Of a DNA stretch of 64,000 nucleotides, positions 37,801-45,236 are shown piece by piece. Source of the stretch: Antedon mediterranea (taxonomy: Eukaryota; Echinodermata; Crinoidea; Comatulida; Antedonidae); the NCBI RefSeq assembly GCF_964355755.1, contig NC_092671.1:26350070-26414069 (forward strand), in the 5' to 3' direction. Made by a program: the position numbers and the translations under genes. The notes under the pieces were generated by a model. The model worked only from the letters and a program-made list of their open reading frames with translations, was not told the DNA's origin and made no database searches. Numbering within the stretch: position 1 is the first letter of the stretch; every line of letters begins with the position of its first letter.

Positions 37801-39124
37801 ACTTCCCGAACAGTTTTTTTACATCCACGCGGTGGCTGCCGTCAACAAATCAACTTGTGATTGCATGTTGTTATGTACCGTACAGTATAATGCGTTATGA
37901 AAAATCATAAACTAGTCATGTAATTATATAATTCATAATGATAATGATATGAAGTTTATATATGAATGAAGCAACCACTTTTTAATTACAAAATAAATAG
38001 GCCCCACTGGTCACGTCTAACTGGTAGCCCTAGCCTAGATTAGTGGATCCCGTATTATAGGCATCTAGGCTAGTAGCTATGAAATGATCCATCGCTGTGG
38101 TGACTACTTCTTCGCATGCAGCTAAAGTAAAATGACGTCACGTTAAAGCGTGTCGTCACAGAGTCTCATGCATATGCAAAAGGGTGTTTTGTCTCTGCTT
38201 CTTGTGCGCTCATGATTTTACAAAATGTTTTCAGAGTGATTAATTAATGATGGTGCGATCGGTGGTACAGAAAATAATCCGATATTGTTCCAGATAACAA
38301 AGAAGCAGATTAAATATAGTTTTTTATTCGACCCATTTGGCTTAGAAGCAGATTAAATATAGTTGTTTATTCGATCCATTTGGCTTGCTTAGATGCCTAG
38401 CCCTATAGACAGACTTTCTATGATACCTACTCACTAGCGGCCTAACTAAAGACAAGTAAAATACAGTATACACTACCCACTATCAGGCCATCCATATCCT
38501 CCCCTTCATCGTTACCGCGTGGCATTGTGCAGATACTAACCCAGCATAGTAGCTAACTTCCCACCCACCCTAGCTCTCAGGTATGCACTGCGCTGCCACT
38601 AACTACAGACAGTAGGAGGCCTAGCCTAATTCGGGCCTCATGTCTCGCAGCATTTGAAAATACATACTAATATTGTACATTATTATTATTTTGTATTCGC
38701 ACTGGAAGTATCTAGGCTCTCCTGTCATGTTAAAATTAAAGTATATTATTTATCATCCTCAGCAGTGAAAACAATTATATTTTGTTGTATATTTTCGATA
38801 AATCTCGCGTCGCGTGTGTGTGGTGGTGGAAAAAACTCTCAGCAAGTTTGCTTCATTATGCATGAGACTCTGTGACGACCCACTTTAACATGACGTCATT
38901 TTACTTTAGCTGCATGCCAAGAAGTAGTCACCGTTGAAGTATAGAGTCGCCGATTACCTCGCTCTGGGCATGCGCAATAGCGTGTCGGATTCCCTAACCC
39001 TTACCTGATTGTGGTAAATATCTGGGTTTGGCTGAGGCTTAGCCACTGTAGAATAACTGTACCGAGCATATCTTCCTAAATTCTGTCTGAAACTCCAACC
39101 AATAAATCTCGCTGATGACAACAT
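12678..39124 (-). CDS. ALDH2: Mitochondrial aldehyde dehydrogenase (ALDH2), 14 coding exons
   Basis: NAD+-dependent aldehyde dehydrogenase of the mitochondrial matrix, oxidising acetaldehyde and other aldehydes to acids, normally a tetramer. The joined exons (120, 105, 141, 80, 50, 62, 129, 114, 103, 185, 165, 158, 115 and 33 nt) give 1560 nt = 519 residues plus stop, against 517 in human ALDH2. The N-terminus is Arg/Ser-rich with no acidic residue before D35, a typical matrix presequence. Conserved sites: N188 (PWNFP), K211 and E214, FTGSTE 262-267, general base E287 (LELGGK), catalytic C321 (QGQCC), E418 (KEEIFGP), E506 (YTEVK, the site of the human Asian variant). An in-frame stop at 39142-39140 precedes the ATG. 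All introns are GT-AG. ALDH1A is less likely because of the presequence, NCYDVF and the PQKNS end. Confidence 0.97.
12765..13118. mobile_element. MITE in ALDH2 intron 13 (TIR CTTAAAGATGTATwGTCCCC)
   Basis: Left end cttaaagatgtatagtcccc and right end ggggacaatacatctttaag are inverted repeats of about 30 bp. Flanks tatgcttac (12756-12764) and gatgcttac (13120-13128) are near-identical and may be an imperfect target duplication. The interior is AT-rich with no ORF. A related sequence (tattgtccccctaaaaaata, cataatagtattcac, caatggattt) is at 59137-59400. Confidence 0.65.
13504..13618 (-). CDS. ALDH2: ALDH2 exon 13 (residues 471-509)
   Basis: Acceptor ggctttcag|GGTGAAC, donor AAAACT|gtaagt. Encodes [36 protein letters not shown], including E506. 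115 nt. The frame stays open past the donor, but the ALDH2 C-terminus is supplied by exon 14. Confidence 0.96.
13785..13831. repeat. (AAAT)n microsatellite
   Basis: About eleven tandem aaat units in ALDH2 intron 12. Confidence 0.95.
14307..14464 (-). CDS. ALDH2: ALDH2 exon 12 (residues 419-471, last codon split)
   Basis: Acceptor ttttatgcag|ATCTTT, donor ACTGTCTG|gtaaga. Encodes [39 protein letters not shown] and SLRAGTV plus two bases of Trp. 158 nt. Confidence 0.96.
14770..15548. repeat. Composite dispersed repeat with (CCGACAGA)n arrays, intron 11 of ALDH2
   Basis: Two copies of gcatagtgataccggaccga, (cagacagaccgac)n and ccgacatagtgaactat (14787-14885 and 15450-15530; the second ends tccacgcgactaaaaa) flank a CG-rich segment at 14935-15425. 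That segment has an inverted relative at 56775-57260: they share acgtgcgtagcc, acgtgctcgtataacg, gcgcgcgtacgcatgcgtta, cgtaattgtattgccatatg and ttcctggccataaggaatat. Clearly a repetitive element of several hundred base pairs; superfamily unknown. No ORF. Confidence 0.7.
15897..15945 (+). repeat. Fragment of a small MITE (ctacattcacacttgttccg)
   Basis: Shares ctacattcacacttgttccg and tttcatgaaacag with the short terminal-inverted-repeat element at 58688-58818. Only one end is present here. Confidence 0.5.
15965..16140 (-). repeat. Probable LINE 3' tail
   Basis: A (taa)n run followed by atatttattcggtcatcaat, gaaaataggctaaagccc and a low-complexity stretch, read as the reverse of a LINE 3' end. 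Recognition is from general form only. Confidence 0.4.
16223..16387 (-). CDS. ALDH2: ALDH2 exon 11 (residues 364-418)
   Basis: Acceptor ttttgataag|GTTGAT, donor GAGGAG|gtaaag. Encodes [33 protein letters not shown] and RIAKEE, ending with cofactor-ribose-binding E418. 55 codons. The acceptor lacks a strong pyrimidine tract next to the AG. Confidence 0.94.
16874..17058 (-). CDS. ALDH2: ALDH2 exon 10 (residues 302-363), catalytic cysteine
   Basis: Acceptor atctttcag|TGGACT, donor CCACAG|gtttgt. Encodes [20 protein letters not shown] with catalytic C321, then [16 protein letters not shown] and EQGPQ. Thr322 replaces the third Cys of human ALDH2. 185 nt. Confidence 0.96.
17793..17895 (-). CDS. 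ALDH2: ALDH2 exon 9 (residues 268-302, last codon split)
   Basis: Acceptor aaatatag|ATTGGT, donor GCTGATT|gtgagt. Encodes [26 protein letters not shown] with the general base E287, and LIVMNDAD. 103 nt. Confidence 0.96.
18001..18114 (-). CDS. ALDH2: ALDH2 exon 8 (residues 230-267)
   Basis: Acceptor tcttttag|GCTGGT, donor ACTGAG|gtaata. Encodes [20 protein letters not shown] through KVGFTGSTE, the NAD-binding loop. Gly261 stands where human has Ala. 38 codons. Confidence 0.96.
18548..18676 (-). CDS. ALDH2: ALDH2 exon 7 (residues 187-229)
   Basis: Acceptor ctctttag|TGGAAT, donor AAAGAG|gtaaaa. Encodes [34 protein letters not shown] and LYIAGLCKE. Holds oxyanion-hole N188 and cofactor-binding K211 and E214. 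43 codons. Confidence 0.96.
18879..18940 (-). CDS. ALDH2: ALDH2 exon 6 (residues 166-186)
   Basis: Acceptor ttttttcag|ATGGTG, donor ATTCCA|gtaagt. Encodes [20 protein letters not shown]. 62 nt, ends in phase 0. Confidence 0.95.
19520..19569 (-). CDS. ALDH2: ALDH2 exon 5 (residues 149-166)
   Basis: Acceptor tctattag|GTATTATG, donor CCAGTCA|gtaagt. Encodes (R)[16 protein letters not shown] plus one base of the next codon, which becomes AAT (N166). 50 nt. Together with exon 6 (62 nt) it covers what I remember as a single 112-nt exon in vertebrate ALDH2. Confidence 0.93.
20415..20855. repeat. 28-bp minisatellite in ALDH2 intron 4
   Basis: About 15-16 tandem units of aagtggcaaatgattttaaa followed by atgctact. 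Units vary between about 25 and 33 bp and carry substitutions (ggtaaat, gccaaac) that increase toward the right end. Confidence 0.95.
21545..22125 (+). pseudogene. LINE reverse transcriptase C-terminal fragment, intron 4 of ALDH2
   Basis: The plus strand encodes [65 protein letters not shown] and [12 protein letters not shown], ending HYFHS at 22123. This is the end of a Jockey/CR1-like reverse transcriptase (thumb and C-terminal region), 5'-truncated. It lies opposite in strand to ALDH2. No endonuclease or catalytic YxDD is present. Confidence 0.7.
22652..22731 (-). CDS. ALDH2: ALDH2 exon 4 (residues 123-149, last codon split)
   Basis: Acceptor tttttacag|AGTCTTG, donor CTACAG|gtatgt. Encodes [20 protein letters not shown] then LTIKCY plus two bases of the Arg codon. 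80 nt. Confidence 0.95.
22800..23200 (+). pseudogene. Highly degraded reverse transcriptase relic, intron 3 of ALDH2
   Basis: Pieces in changing frames: [17 protein letters not shown], then [29 protein letters not shown] and [10 protein letters not shown]. These correspond in order to the reverse transcriptase motifs RPISLLP...SKIFEK, YGFRKNHST, KAFDTVDH and FADDTT of CR1/Jockey LINEs, with Ala to Thr in the catalytic box. Strongly shortened and broken. Confidence 0.65.
23206..23260 (+). repeat. hAT-like terminal sequence (CAGGGGCGGATCCAGG)
   Basis: caggggcggatccaggatta followed by a G-run looks like the terminus of a hAT-type DNA transposon. I found no partner end in the window, so it may be a solo or truncated end. 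Confidence 0.4.
24559..26168. mobile_element. Non-autonomous hAT-like transposon with 8-bp target duplication
   Basis: Left terminus cagtggtggcgccagcgggg and right terminus (reverse complement) cagcggtggtgccaggat form terminal inverted repeats. The perfect 8-bp direct repeat gagagtac flanks the element at 24551-24558 and 26169-26176, the duplication length of hAT transposons. The 1610-bp interior has no transposase ORF. It contains G-runs near the left end (24575-24603) and a tandem duplication of about 280 bp (24671-24950 and 24966-25243, starting acacgggtactttttgtcgg). Inserted in ALDH2 intron 3. Confidence 0.85.
27270..27325 (-). repeat. Possible tRNA-derived fragment
   Basis: The minus strand has ccgtggcggagtgac (A-box-like) and gagttcaagacccagtag (B-box-like) about 25 bp apart. 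Spacing and flanks do not make a tRNA, so at most a SINE head relic. Confidence 0.3.
27737..27937. repeat. Foldback (long imperfect palindrome), ALDH2 intron 3
   Basis: Two arms of about 90 bp pair around a short centre (cagctgccgcttc, about 27831-27845). Left arm contains cagatatcgcc, catcccctcgggg, gatattatgttct and tatatatccct; the right arm contains their complements (aggcaatatctg, ccctcggggatg, gaacataatatc, gggatatata). No ORF. A foldback MITE is the likely origin. Confidence 0.75.
28141..28281 (-). CDS. ALDH2: ALDH2 exon 3 (residues 76-122)
   Basis: Acceptor ttaaaaag|GCTGATG, donor CTTGCT|gtaagt. Encodes [47 protein letters not shown]. 47 codons, phase 0. Confidence 0.95.
28960..29064 (-). 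CDS. ALDH2: ALDH2 exon 2 (residues 41-75)
   Basis: Acceptor tttttcag|GTATTT, donor GACAAG|gtact. Encodes [20 protein letters not shown] to VAEGDK, the start of the mature enzyme. 35 codons, phase 0 at both ends. Confidence 0.95.
29868..29990 (-). repeat. Possible LINE 3' tail
   Basis: ttattcaattcaattcaata followed by gtagccaaaggctaaa resembles the reverse complement of a LINE 3' end with an (AATTG)n-like tail. Weak evidence. Confidence 0.35.
30302..30494 (+). repeat. 5' LTR (shortened)
   Basis: Compared with the 3' LTR it lacks a short block after gtatggacg and a second block of about 80 bp (from after gaccagaaat to before attggatttg). Otherwise it differs by scattered substitutions. Confidence 0.8.
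31019..32530 (+). pseudogene. Gypsy gag region, broken
   Basis: Coding sequence scattered over several frames. The recognisable part is a capsid-like segment in 32084-32520 ([50 protein letters not shown]), resembling retrotransposon gag. Upstream Gly/Arg/Pro-rich frames (31603-32169) may be an N-terminal gag region or out-of-frame sequence. Multiple frameshifts; no intact product. Confidence 0.6.
32712..33410 (+). pseudogene. Gypsy nucleocapsid knuckle and aspartic protease, frameshifted
   Basis: The first frame (32712-32951) ends with a zinc knuckle, [14 protein letters not shown] (CX2CX4HX4C), that binds the element RNA. The overlapping frame to 33391 carries the protease: [20 protein letters not shown] with active-site DTA, and KLAGRG. 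Its downstream partner (MLLGGDFL) lies in another frame at about 33366-33392. The changes of frame disable the product. Confidence 0.75.
33414..34300 (+). pseudogene. Gypsy reverse transcriptase, broken
   Basis: Pieces in order: [39 protein letters not shown]; after a frame change [20 protein letters not shown] and [32 protein letters not shown]; then [16 protein letters not shown] containing the catalytic DD (FLDD in place of YxDD). At least three frame changes separate them, and tryptophan replaces residues usually found in LDAxxGYWQ and DYRALN. Nonfunctional. Confidence 0.85.
34304..34900 (+). pseudogene. Gypsy connection and RNase H domain
   Basis: Encodes [20 protein letters not shown], then [18 protein letters not shown] (first RNase H acidic site; usual form DASDxAxGAxL), [26 protein letters not shown] (catalytic E) and [11 protein letters not shown] (catalytic D). 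It ends in a stop at about 34847 where relatives continue LARWIEEL. Largely intact domain inside a dead element. Confidence 0.82.
34900..35556 (+). pseudogene. Gypsy post-RNase H spacer; integrase core missing
   Basis: After ADALSCQ-type sequence there is a Cys-rich linker [20 protein letters not shown], then [20 protein letters not shown] and [13 protein letters not shown]. Such linkers precede the H2C2 finger and DDE integrase in related elements. Neither H2C2 nor DDE motifs occur before the purine tract and 3' LTR, so the integrase has been deleted. Confidence 0.65.
35557..35844 (+). repeat. 3' LTR
   Basis: 288 bp, beginning tgtagtatcgaccccagggg just after the polypurine tract and ending gaatacaat. 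It retains the internal sequence that the 5' LTR lacks. Confidence 0.85.
35852..36343. mobile_element. MITE next to the Gypsy 3' LTR
   Basis: Terminal inverted repeats: left gaggtttcgataatgaaaac plus ggatacgtca, right (reverse complement) gaggtttcgcaaccttacga, then ataacgaaaacggatacgtc. The right arm has about 16 bp missing from the left arm. No ORF. The superfamily is not decided. Confidence 0.6.
36373..37150. mobile_element. Mutator-like MITE with 9-bp target duplication
   Basis: Terminal inverted repeats of about 90 bp begin ggcgctactgcagtttcgca (left) and tgtaggcgctactgcagttt (right, reverse complement). The identical 9-bp sequence gtatgtttc flanks it at 36364-36372 and 37151-37159. Long inverted ends plus a 9-bp duplication are the hallmarks of Mutator-like elements. 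The left end seems to lack four terminal bases. The interior is AT-rich without an ORF. In ALDH2 intron 1. Confidence 0.75.
37495..38998. mobile_element. Inverted-repeat-bounded element abutting the ALDH2 exon 1 donor
   Basis: A perfect 38-bp inverted repeat (37495-37532 and 38961-38998) beginning gttagggaatccgacacgct bounds this segment. The right arm ends six bases from the exon 1 boundary (intron starts gtaagg, then the repeat). A second inverted-repeat element (38099-38932) is nested inside. No obvious target duplication at the outer ends, so a transposon is inferred, not shown. Confidence 0.6.
38099..38932. mobile_element. Nested MITE with CRE-containing terminal repeats
   Basis: Terminal inverted repeats of about 75 bp: left ggtgactacttcttcgcatg followed by cagctaaagtaaaatgacgt; the right is the complement with a few changes. 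Each arm contains the palindromic octamer tgacgtca, a CREB/ATF-type binding site. The interior has no ORF. Confidence 0.7.
39005..39124 (-). CDS. ALDH2: ALDH2 exon 1 (residues 1-40, mitochondrial presequence)
   Basis: Begins ATG TTG TCA TCA (MLSS), contains RFIGWSFRQ and [10 protein letters not shown], and ends PDIYHNQ at the donor CAG|gtaagg. Positive and hydroxylated residues without acids until D35 indicate a cleavable matrix-targeting peptide. Six bases inside the following intron a 38-bp inverted repeat begins. Confidence 0.93.
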
Positions 39125-39248
39125 TTTCAATAATTTCGTTTAGGCCTAGGCCTAGGTTAGTAAATGATCTGTATTGTTGGGCTATTTGTAATTAAATTAA
39201 AAAACCCACTCACTACAGAGAGTGCTCTGTTCTCTTATCAACTGCGTG
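39125..39248 (-). promoter_or_regulatory. Presumed ALDH2 5' UTR / promoter-proximal region
   Basis: Only about 125 bp separate the ALDH2 start codon from the next inverted-repeat element. The stretch has a TAA in frame at 39142-39140 and a cctaggcctaggc run. No TATA box or other defined signal was recognised; the assignment rests on position only. Transcription may start further upstream. Confidence 0.35.
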
Positions 39249-41470
39249 ACTAGTAGTAGTAGCAAAGAATATATCACAAGAATGAGTATTCCGCGATTTT
39301 TGCATGAGAAATTTGTAACAGAGAGAGCTCCAGTGAGTGATGCCCGCCCTCATAAGGGCGGATGTATACATACCAAAGATCTTATCCTAACGGAATTAAC
39401 ATCCTGTTGCACATAACTTCCTTGAGGGAGGCTCTAAATTCATCTGCCATCGGGTAATAGCGATGACCCCCTCTCCCTCTAACAATAGAAAATAAGTTCT
39501 CAAGGCAATCTTGATTTAGTCTGCCTGTGAGTATAAACTTAAAGGCGTGATTGTTGATTAATCAGTATTTGAGATTCTTCGAAATGAATATTGCACAAGT
39601 GGCAATTACGGTGTAATAGAAACTTGGTTTCCTTCTCAAATCCACGCGTCGTGTGTTCTGGGCCCATTTTGCACACCTGTAAATTAATAATTGTCTAGGC
39701 CTAGTGAGTTTTTGCTTTATCATAATTAACGTTTACGTAATTATAGGACGTCTACGTGCATGCTAATCGGATTTTCAAATTGGTTAGGGCCTAAAATCAA
39801 ATACTTAAGCCTAACCTAAAACCACTAACGGTTGAATTTCATAATTAAGTATAAGATTCAATTAAAAATTGTTTGTTAGGGCTACTCAACGGATAAGTAA
39901 TATAATATACTGTAATGTATGTAACGGCTAGTTAAATTAAACGAAATAAAATAACCATGAGACAGAAAGCAAATATTAACCATGAGACGGAAAGCATGAA
40001 ATAATCAAGATCACAATTTGTTTATATTAAGTATTATTATTATTATTATTTGTATAATGTAAAAAGAGGGACTAGGCCTAGGCCTACAGCGACATGCCAA
40101 CTGGGCTTCTTGTAGTCTTTCGACCAAATTTTTACTTATATGCCAACAATTGTAATGATATATATTTGGTCAATAAATGTTTCTTGAATTGAAAGTTTTA
40201 AAAATTGTTTGTTAAGGGTACTAAATGTTAAAGGATAAGTAATATATAACCAGGGAACAGTGAAATTAGTGTAATTTCACTGTTATATAACTATGTACTA
40301 GCCTAGTAGGCCTAGCCTAGGCCTAGGCCTAAGTAGCCTAATAATGATAATAATAATCATTTCATACGTTTAAATAATAATTATTAATGTTAAGATGTAC
40401 TAGGCCTAGGCCTAGGCCTAGGCTACTTATTTAATTACATAAATTTACCTGATCTTGTCTTTGGGAAAATTGTAAAACTTAAGTTCTGGGTTGGCCTTTG
40501 AATTGCTTTTACAATTAATTGCAGCACAGTACATCCCTCAACTTTTTCTCTTTTCATTCAGTGTTTCTTTACCATACAAACTTTGGCGCGACTCCTCAAT
40601 CCCATTTTCTAAAGAATATTGCGATCGTCACGCAAAAGTTCGTTACTTGTTTAAGCGAGGGGGCGCACTAAAGTGTTACGCGTAAACGCGGGTAGTGTCA
40701 CATCTTTAGATTATAAGATCTTTGATACATACTAAATAAGACTTGATTTAATAGATATTATACATGTCACATTAAATAGAATTATGATAATAGTTTTTGC
40801 AATTGTAAACTATTTTATAATACATATTTATTAACAAACTAGTGTACATTCACTTTTACAGACAATTATTTACTAACATGCTAAATTAGTTCACAAAAAA
40901 GGCCTAACACAGCAACACCAAAAATCAACGAATCGTTACTCAGCACGGCCTATTCTTTCCATTGCCGCGTACTACTCTACGCCCGGTAAATTAAGTATTG
41001 TTTTTATGATATAAATTATTATAAAATACATGTTATTAATTGGACAAAATGTTAAATGTTATTAACATTTATTTGTTTTACCAGAAACAAGTTAAATATA
41101 GGAATATTATTAAACAATCCTTCGTGAAAACGCGTAAACACCAACACGCCCGGTCACGCTATCGTAGCGCCCGGTTGATAAAGCAAACTGTTTATACGGC
41201 AGTTTTTACTAAATAAATTGCATAAAACGAACAATTAAATATCCAAATAGTATTTAACATGATGTTGGCATGTAGTTGATAACATTTTTTATCATGAAAA
41301 TACTACCGGTGGTCTAGCCTTTGATTATTGAAACAGTCACAAAAAGTTGTATACATCCCAGATACATCCACACTTATGGCGGCGCCCTACCACATGGACA
41401 ATATTACTGTTACAGGGAAAATCGCGGATTACTCATTCTTGTGATAAATATTCTTTGCTAGTAGCAAAGA
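39249..41470. repeat. Inverted-repeat-bounded region upstream of ALDH2
   Basis: A ~50-bp inverted repeat: left agtagcaaagaatatatcac then aagaatgagtattccgcgat (39252-39300); right arm at about 41418-41466. The 2.1-kb interior is AT-rich with AGGCCTAGGCCT runs (for example 40315-40332 and 40402-40424) and no coding sequence recognised. A large MITE or two related ends are both possible. Confidence 0.45.
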
Positions 41471-41897
41471 ACTTAATAACATAAGAATCTCCTGTTCTTA
41501 ATTTGCATTCAAAATACAGTATCGGAAGTACAGGGTTAAAAGGTCAAACTGGGCGACGCCATTTCACAGCATGGAGCAGCGCCCCCTCCAAACTAGGAAG
41601 TCAATTACTCTAACCCCCCCCCCCCCCCCACCTAGAGTATTAGCAGACCCCTCTATGATTTTGACTTTCTAATTTGATGCGGGCGCCCTACTCTTCAGTC
41701 AGTCAATTACTCTAACCCCCCTAGAGTATTAGCAGATCCCCTCTATGATTTTGACTTTCTAATTTGATGCGGGCGCCCTACTCCATGGCTCACAATGGCG
41801 CCACCCATAGCTCTATTCTATCCCACAATGCCTTTCGAAATTGTTACGCGCTTCGGACGAACAGGAGATTCTTGTGTTATAAGTTCTTTGCTAGTAG
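41463..41897. mobile_element. MITE with inverted repeats and an internal direct duplication
   Basis: Left arm ctagtagcaaagaacttaat plus caagaatctcctgttc-like sequence and right arm gaacaggagattcttgtgtt plus aagttctttgctagtag are inverted. Inside, a segment of about 90 bp (tcaattactctaaccccc to gcgggcgccctactc) occurs twice, at about 41600-41694 and 41702-41782; the first copy has an expanded C-run. Its ends resemble those of the neighbouring 39249-41470 region. Confidence 0.6.
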
Positions 41898-42164
41898 ATT
41901 CTACCACTACCACATGAGTCGAGTACAGTACACAGTAGTTGGTCCCTGGATGTATTGATTTAAATATCAACCAACAGCACACTATTACGTCACACCAACA
42001 AAACAGTCAAGAGTACGTTAAAACAACAGGGGGAATCAGAGCGATTTTATTAATATCGACCTCATTCTTTACGTTGTTTCCGAACAAATTCGTTTTACCG
42101 AAAAAAACATTTATTCACTTTTTGTTATATTTTGTGATTTTTTCTTCGTTTTTATTATAAGGAC

Positions 42165-42245
42165 ACCATTGGAATTAAGCTTTTTTAGCTTTATGGGTAA
42201 TCCTTAGCATGTTGATTGTACTTAATAAAGCAAACAAACAAACAG
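42165..42245 (+). repeat. LINE 3' UTR fragment
   Basis: aaggacaccattggaattaa followed by gctttatgggtaatccttag and a (caaa)n tail. The same signature occurs at 44185-44300 (ggaccccattggaattaagt, ctttatgggctatcc). A 3' end of a CR1-like LINE is the likely origin. Confidence 0.5.
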
Positions 42246-43500
42246 ATCGTCTAAACGCATCATCTTATTAGTTGTCGAATCTTAAACATTTCTAAATATG
42301 CATATTAAAATTGTAGTGAGTATAGCCAATCGGGCGCGTGCGGCTGGAACTAGTGACTACTACTAGAGGCCTACACTGCAAAAAACAACAATCCCTTCCC
42401 ACGTGGGCACCAAATATGTGTGTTTGGCCTTTCACGCACCTCATTAGCATACTTAGGCCTATATCACATGTTAAATTCTCTGTGAATGCTCTTCCTGTTA
42501 ACTTGATATTCAATATCACGATACGAAAGCACGATAAAATCTTATGTGAACAACTATCCGAAAAAACTAAGAAATTAAGGTTTACGCATTGCTGCACAAG
42601 AACAAAAATACAAACAGTACAGTCGCTTCTATTGGTCATTGACAAAAAAAAGTTTGTAGATTTTATTTATTTATAAACTTATTTTACATGGATGACATTT
42701 TCATTAAAATAATATTCTTACAAATGGTCCATGATTAAAGAAATTAAACTAACATGTCCTGATAGTATAAGCGTGGGCATGGGTCCATGGTATAACCTGC
42801 TGGTGACAATCTAATTACACTGTAGAAATGTTTAAAATGGTTTTTAATTCCGTAATCGTATTCATGTTGTTGTAAGTGGATTCGTCAAATTAGGGTGAGG
42901 TTGCATGTACGTCTAGTCCTGATACCAGTTTGAAGGCAGTTTGTGAACGTACAGAGGAAAAACGAACAGTGAATTGTACAAACCGGAATCTTAATAAATG
43001 AAAATAAAAAGTAAAAACATAAATAATGTGAGTTTGACGGATAGGAACATTTTGCAATTTTGCACAACAAATGCGCGTAAAACATATGTATTACGGTACA
43101 TTAACACATTTCTTTCATAATTTACTTATATTAAGCTAAAGAAGAGAAAATCACATACTCTGGTTGACTTACGTAACCGCAGTAAAACACAACATTAGGC
43201 CTAATTGTAAAATACTAAAATTAAAATGTGCGATAGGTACAGTAATTCAAATAAATTTCATTTCATATTTTATAGGAAGTTTTCTATGTTTATTTCTTAA
43301 GGTGTATGGTCTAACTCAAATTATTACTTGTACATAAATTGGTAAAACTTCCTCATCATCTTTAGATCATATTCTGTGTAACTCAACCGATAGAGTGACC
43401 TACACTTAATATAGGCATGAGTAATCATCTTGCTATATATTGTACTAGTCCCAATGCCCACAATACAATTTAAATTTTATATACCCAACGTTAAAGTTAA
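42246..43500. other. No feature recognised
   Basis: AT-rich sequence with short random ORFs on both strands. No domain, RNA gene or repeat structure was recognised. Confidence 0.5.
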
Positions 43501-44310
43501 TAAACTGTCTTAACAGAATTGTCTGGGCTGATATTGTCAATAGCACTAATGTTAATCATGCATGGGAAGAACTTAACCGTTTATTTCTGAAAGTTATTGA
43601 TGAAATTGGTCCCATTAAAAAAATCCGATTGAAATGTCATACAGATCCTTGGAAGAGTGAAGAGATTTTAAACGAGATAAATATTTATATTCTTTTAGAA
43701 TAATAGCAAAGTTAATATTTATAAAAAATACACTAAATTGAGGAACAAAATCCAAAAAGATATACAAAAAGGCCAAAGCAAACTATTTTAGAAACAAGGT
43801 TGATGAATAGTAACTCTATAAAAAAACTATTGAAGAAGCACCTGAAAAACCTGAGCTCCAAACAAACCAAAAAGTCTTCAACCAAATAGTTCTCGAATCT
43901 AGTGGCGTTCTTTACCACGAACCTTATAAAATAAGGTAGCCAATCTAATGAATTCGTTTTTCACAAACATTGCCTCTTCACCAGTAAATAAGCTTCCAGG
44001 ATAAAGGTCTTTTTAGTATGTCCTTCCTTATTTTAAAATCATATAAAAATATAAAATGTGAAGTCTAATAGTTTCACTCTTAATCCTATTGACGAAGATT
44101 ATACGTGACTCGACAAAAATAATTCTAATAAATGTACTGGACTGGATTTGTATGTTTATGCTGTTCGTTGTGATTGTCTATGCTGTTTTTTAAAGGACCC
44201 CATTGGAATTAAGTTGATTTTCCTTCGACTTTATGGGCTATCCATGGTTCCTTATTTAATGTATTTACTTATAATCATATTGTCTTTTGTTGAAACCGAA
44301 TAAAATCACC
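43500..44310 (+). pseudogene. Degraded LINE fragment with 3' UTR
   Basis: A translatable piece EELNRLFLKVIDEIGPIKKI, HTDPWKSEEIL, then after breaks NSFFTNIASSPVN, matching the linker between endonuclease and reverse transcriptase in CR1-like LINEs. The 3' UTR signature (ggaccccattggaattaagt) follows at about 44196, so the reverse transcriptase itself was deleted. Nonfunctional. Confidence 0.55.
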
Positions 44311-45236
44311 AGCTTTGTAACTGAAACATTGGGAAAGAAACACTGGTATACTTAATAAACTTTCCAAAGAAATCACCAACGTACCATTTCAGGAAAATTT
44401 CGGTGAGAAAAATAAAAAAAAAATACAGAAAAACCCCATCTCAATTAACTACAATTTCGCCTTTATACTGTCTTTCTAGCAGCTTGTTACAACCGCTAAT
44501 TAGCTGGCGTTTTCTACATTTTCAGACATTTCCCGGATGTTCTTAAACACCTTGTACATTTTCAGGCTGGCAGATCTGCAATCATATTATCCACATCGTT
44601 TTTCCAATGCAAAGCATACTGTACATTTTCCACCATCATTGTACAACCCATGTCTACTGCCCTCTTTAGTTTATTACGTTTCAGCGCGCTCTGTCTGTCC
44701 TGATTTGACATGCATGCTGAGTGCGCAGTGAAGGTGGTGAGGGAAAAAAGTGAAAATAAACTTTTAATAAAAAGTTTTAGCAGGAGTAACTAAAATGTGT
44801 AAGTTTTCTTATATAAAAAATATATAACAAGAATAAAAATGTCCTTGGTTTAACTTACTAGGCTAGCCTATACTACTTAATTTCTTATAAATCCAAAGCG
44901 AAATTTTCTGCTGTTTATGATGATGATGGAGTGGTACACATCACACTCATCACAGTGATACAACCTGCTGTCATTCCTCTAGGCCTAGGCTAGACCTAGG
45001 CCATGACCAGTTAAAGACTCGTACTACTAGGCCTAGTACTACCCTTTTCATATCTGCAAAATGTAACAACCAGGAAATCTCCGGAGAAAATCACACCGAT
45101 TAGAGGCCTGTTCTGTTCTTCTGCGTTTGTACTGCGCATGTGTGTTGCCCTGGAATTTAACTGACCAATCACAATACACTAATAAAATAATAGCGCTCCA
45201 ACTATGCAATGACAAATAGGCCTACCGTAGTTTCTC
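44311..45236. other. No feature recognised
   Basis: AT-rich with taggcctaggc-like runs at about 44985 and 45030. No ORF or repeat I can name. Confidence 0.5.

Noticed and set aside
39222-39416. 64-codon plus-strand ORF just upstream of ALDH2
   Set aside because: No domain, overlaps an inverted-repeat arm and is of chance length.
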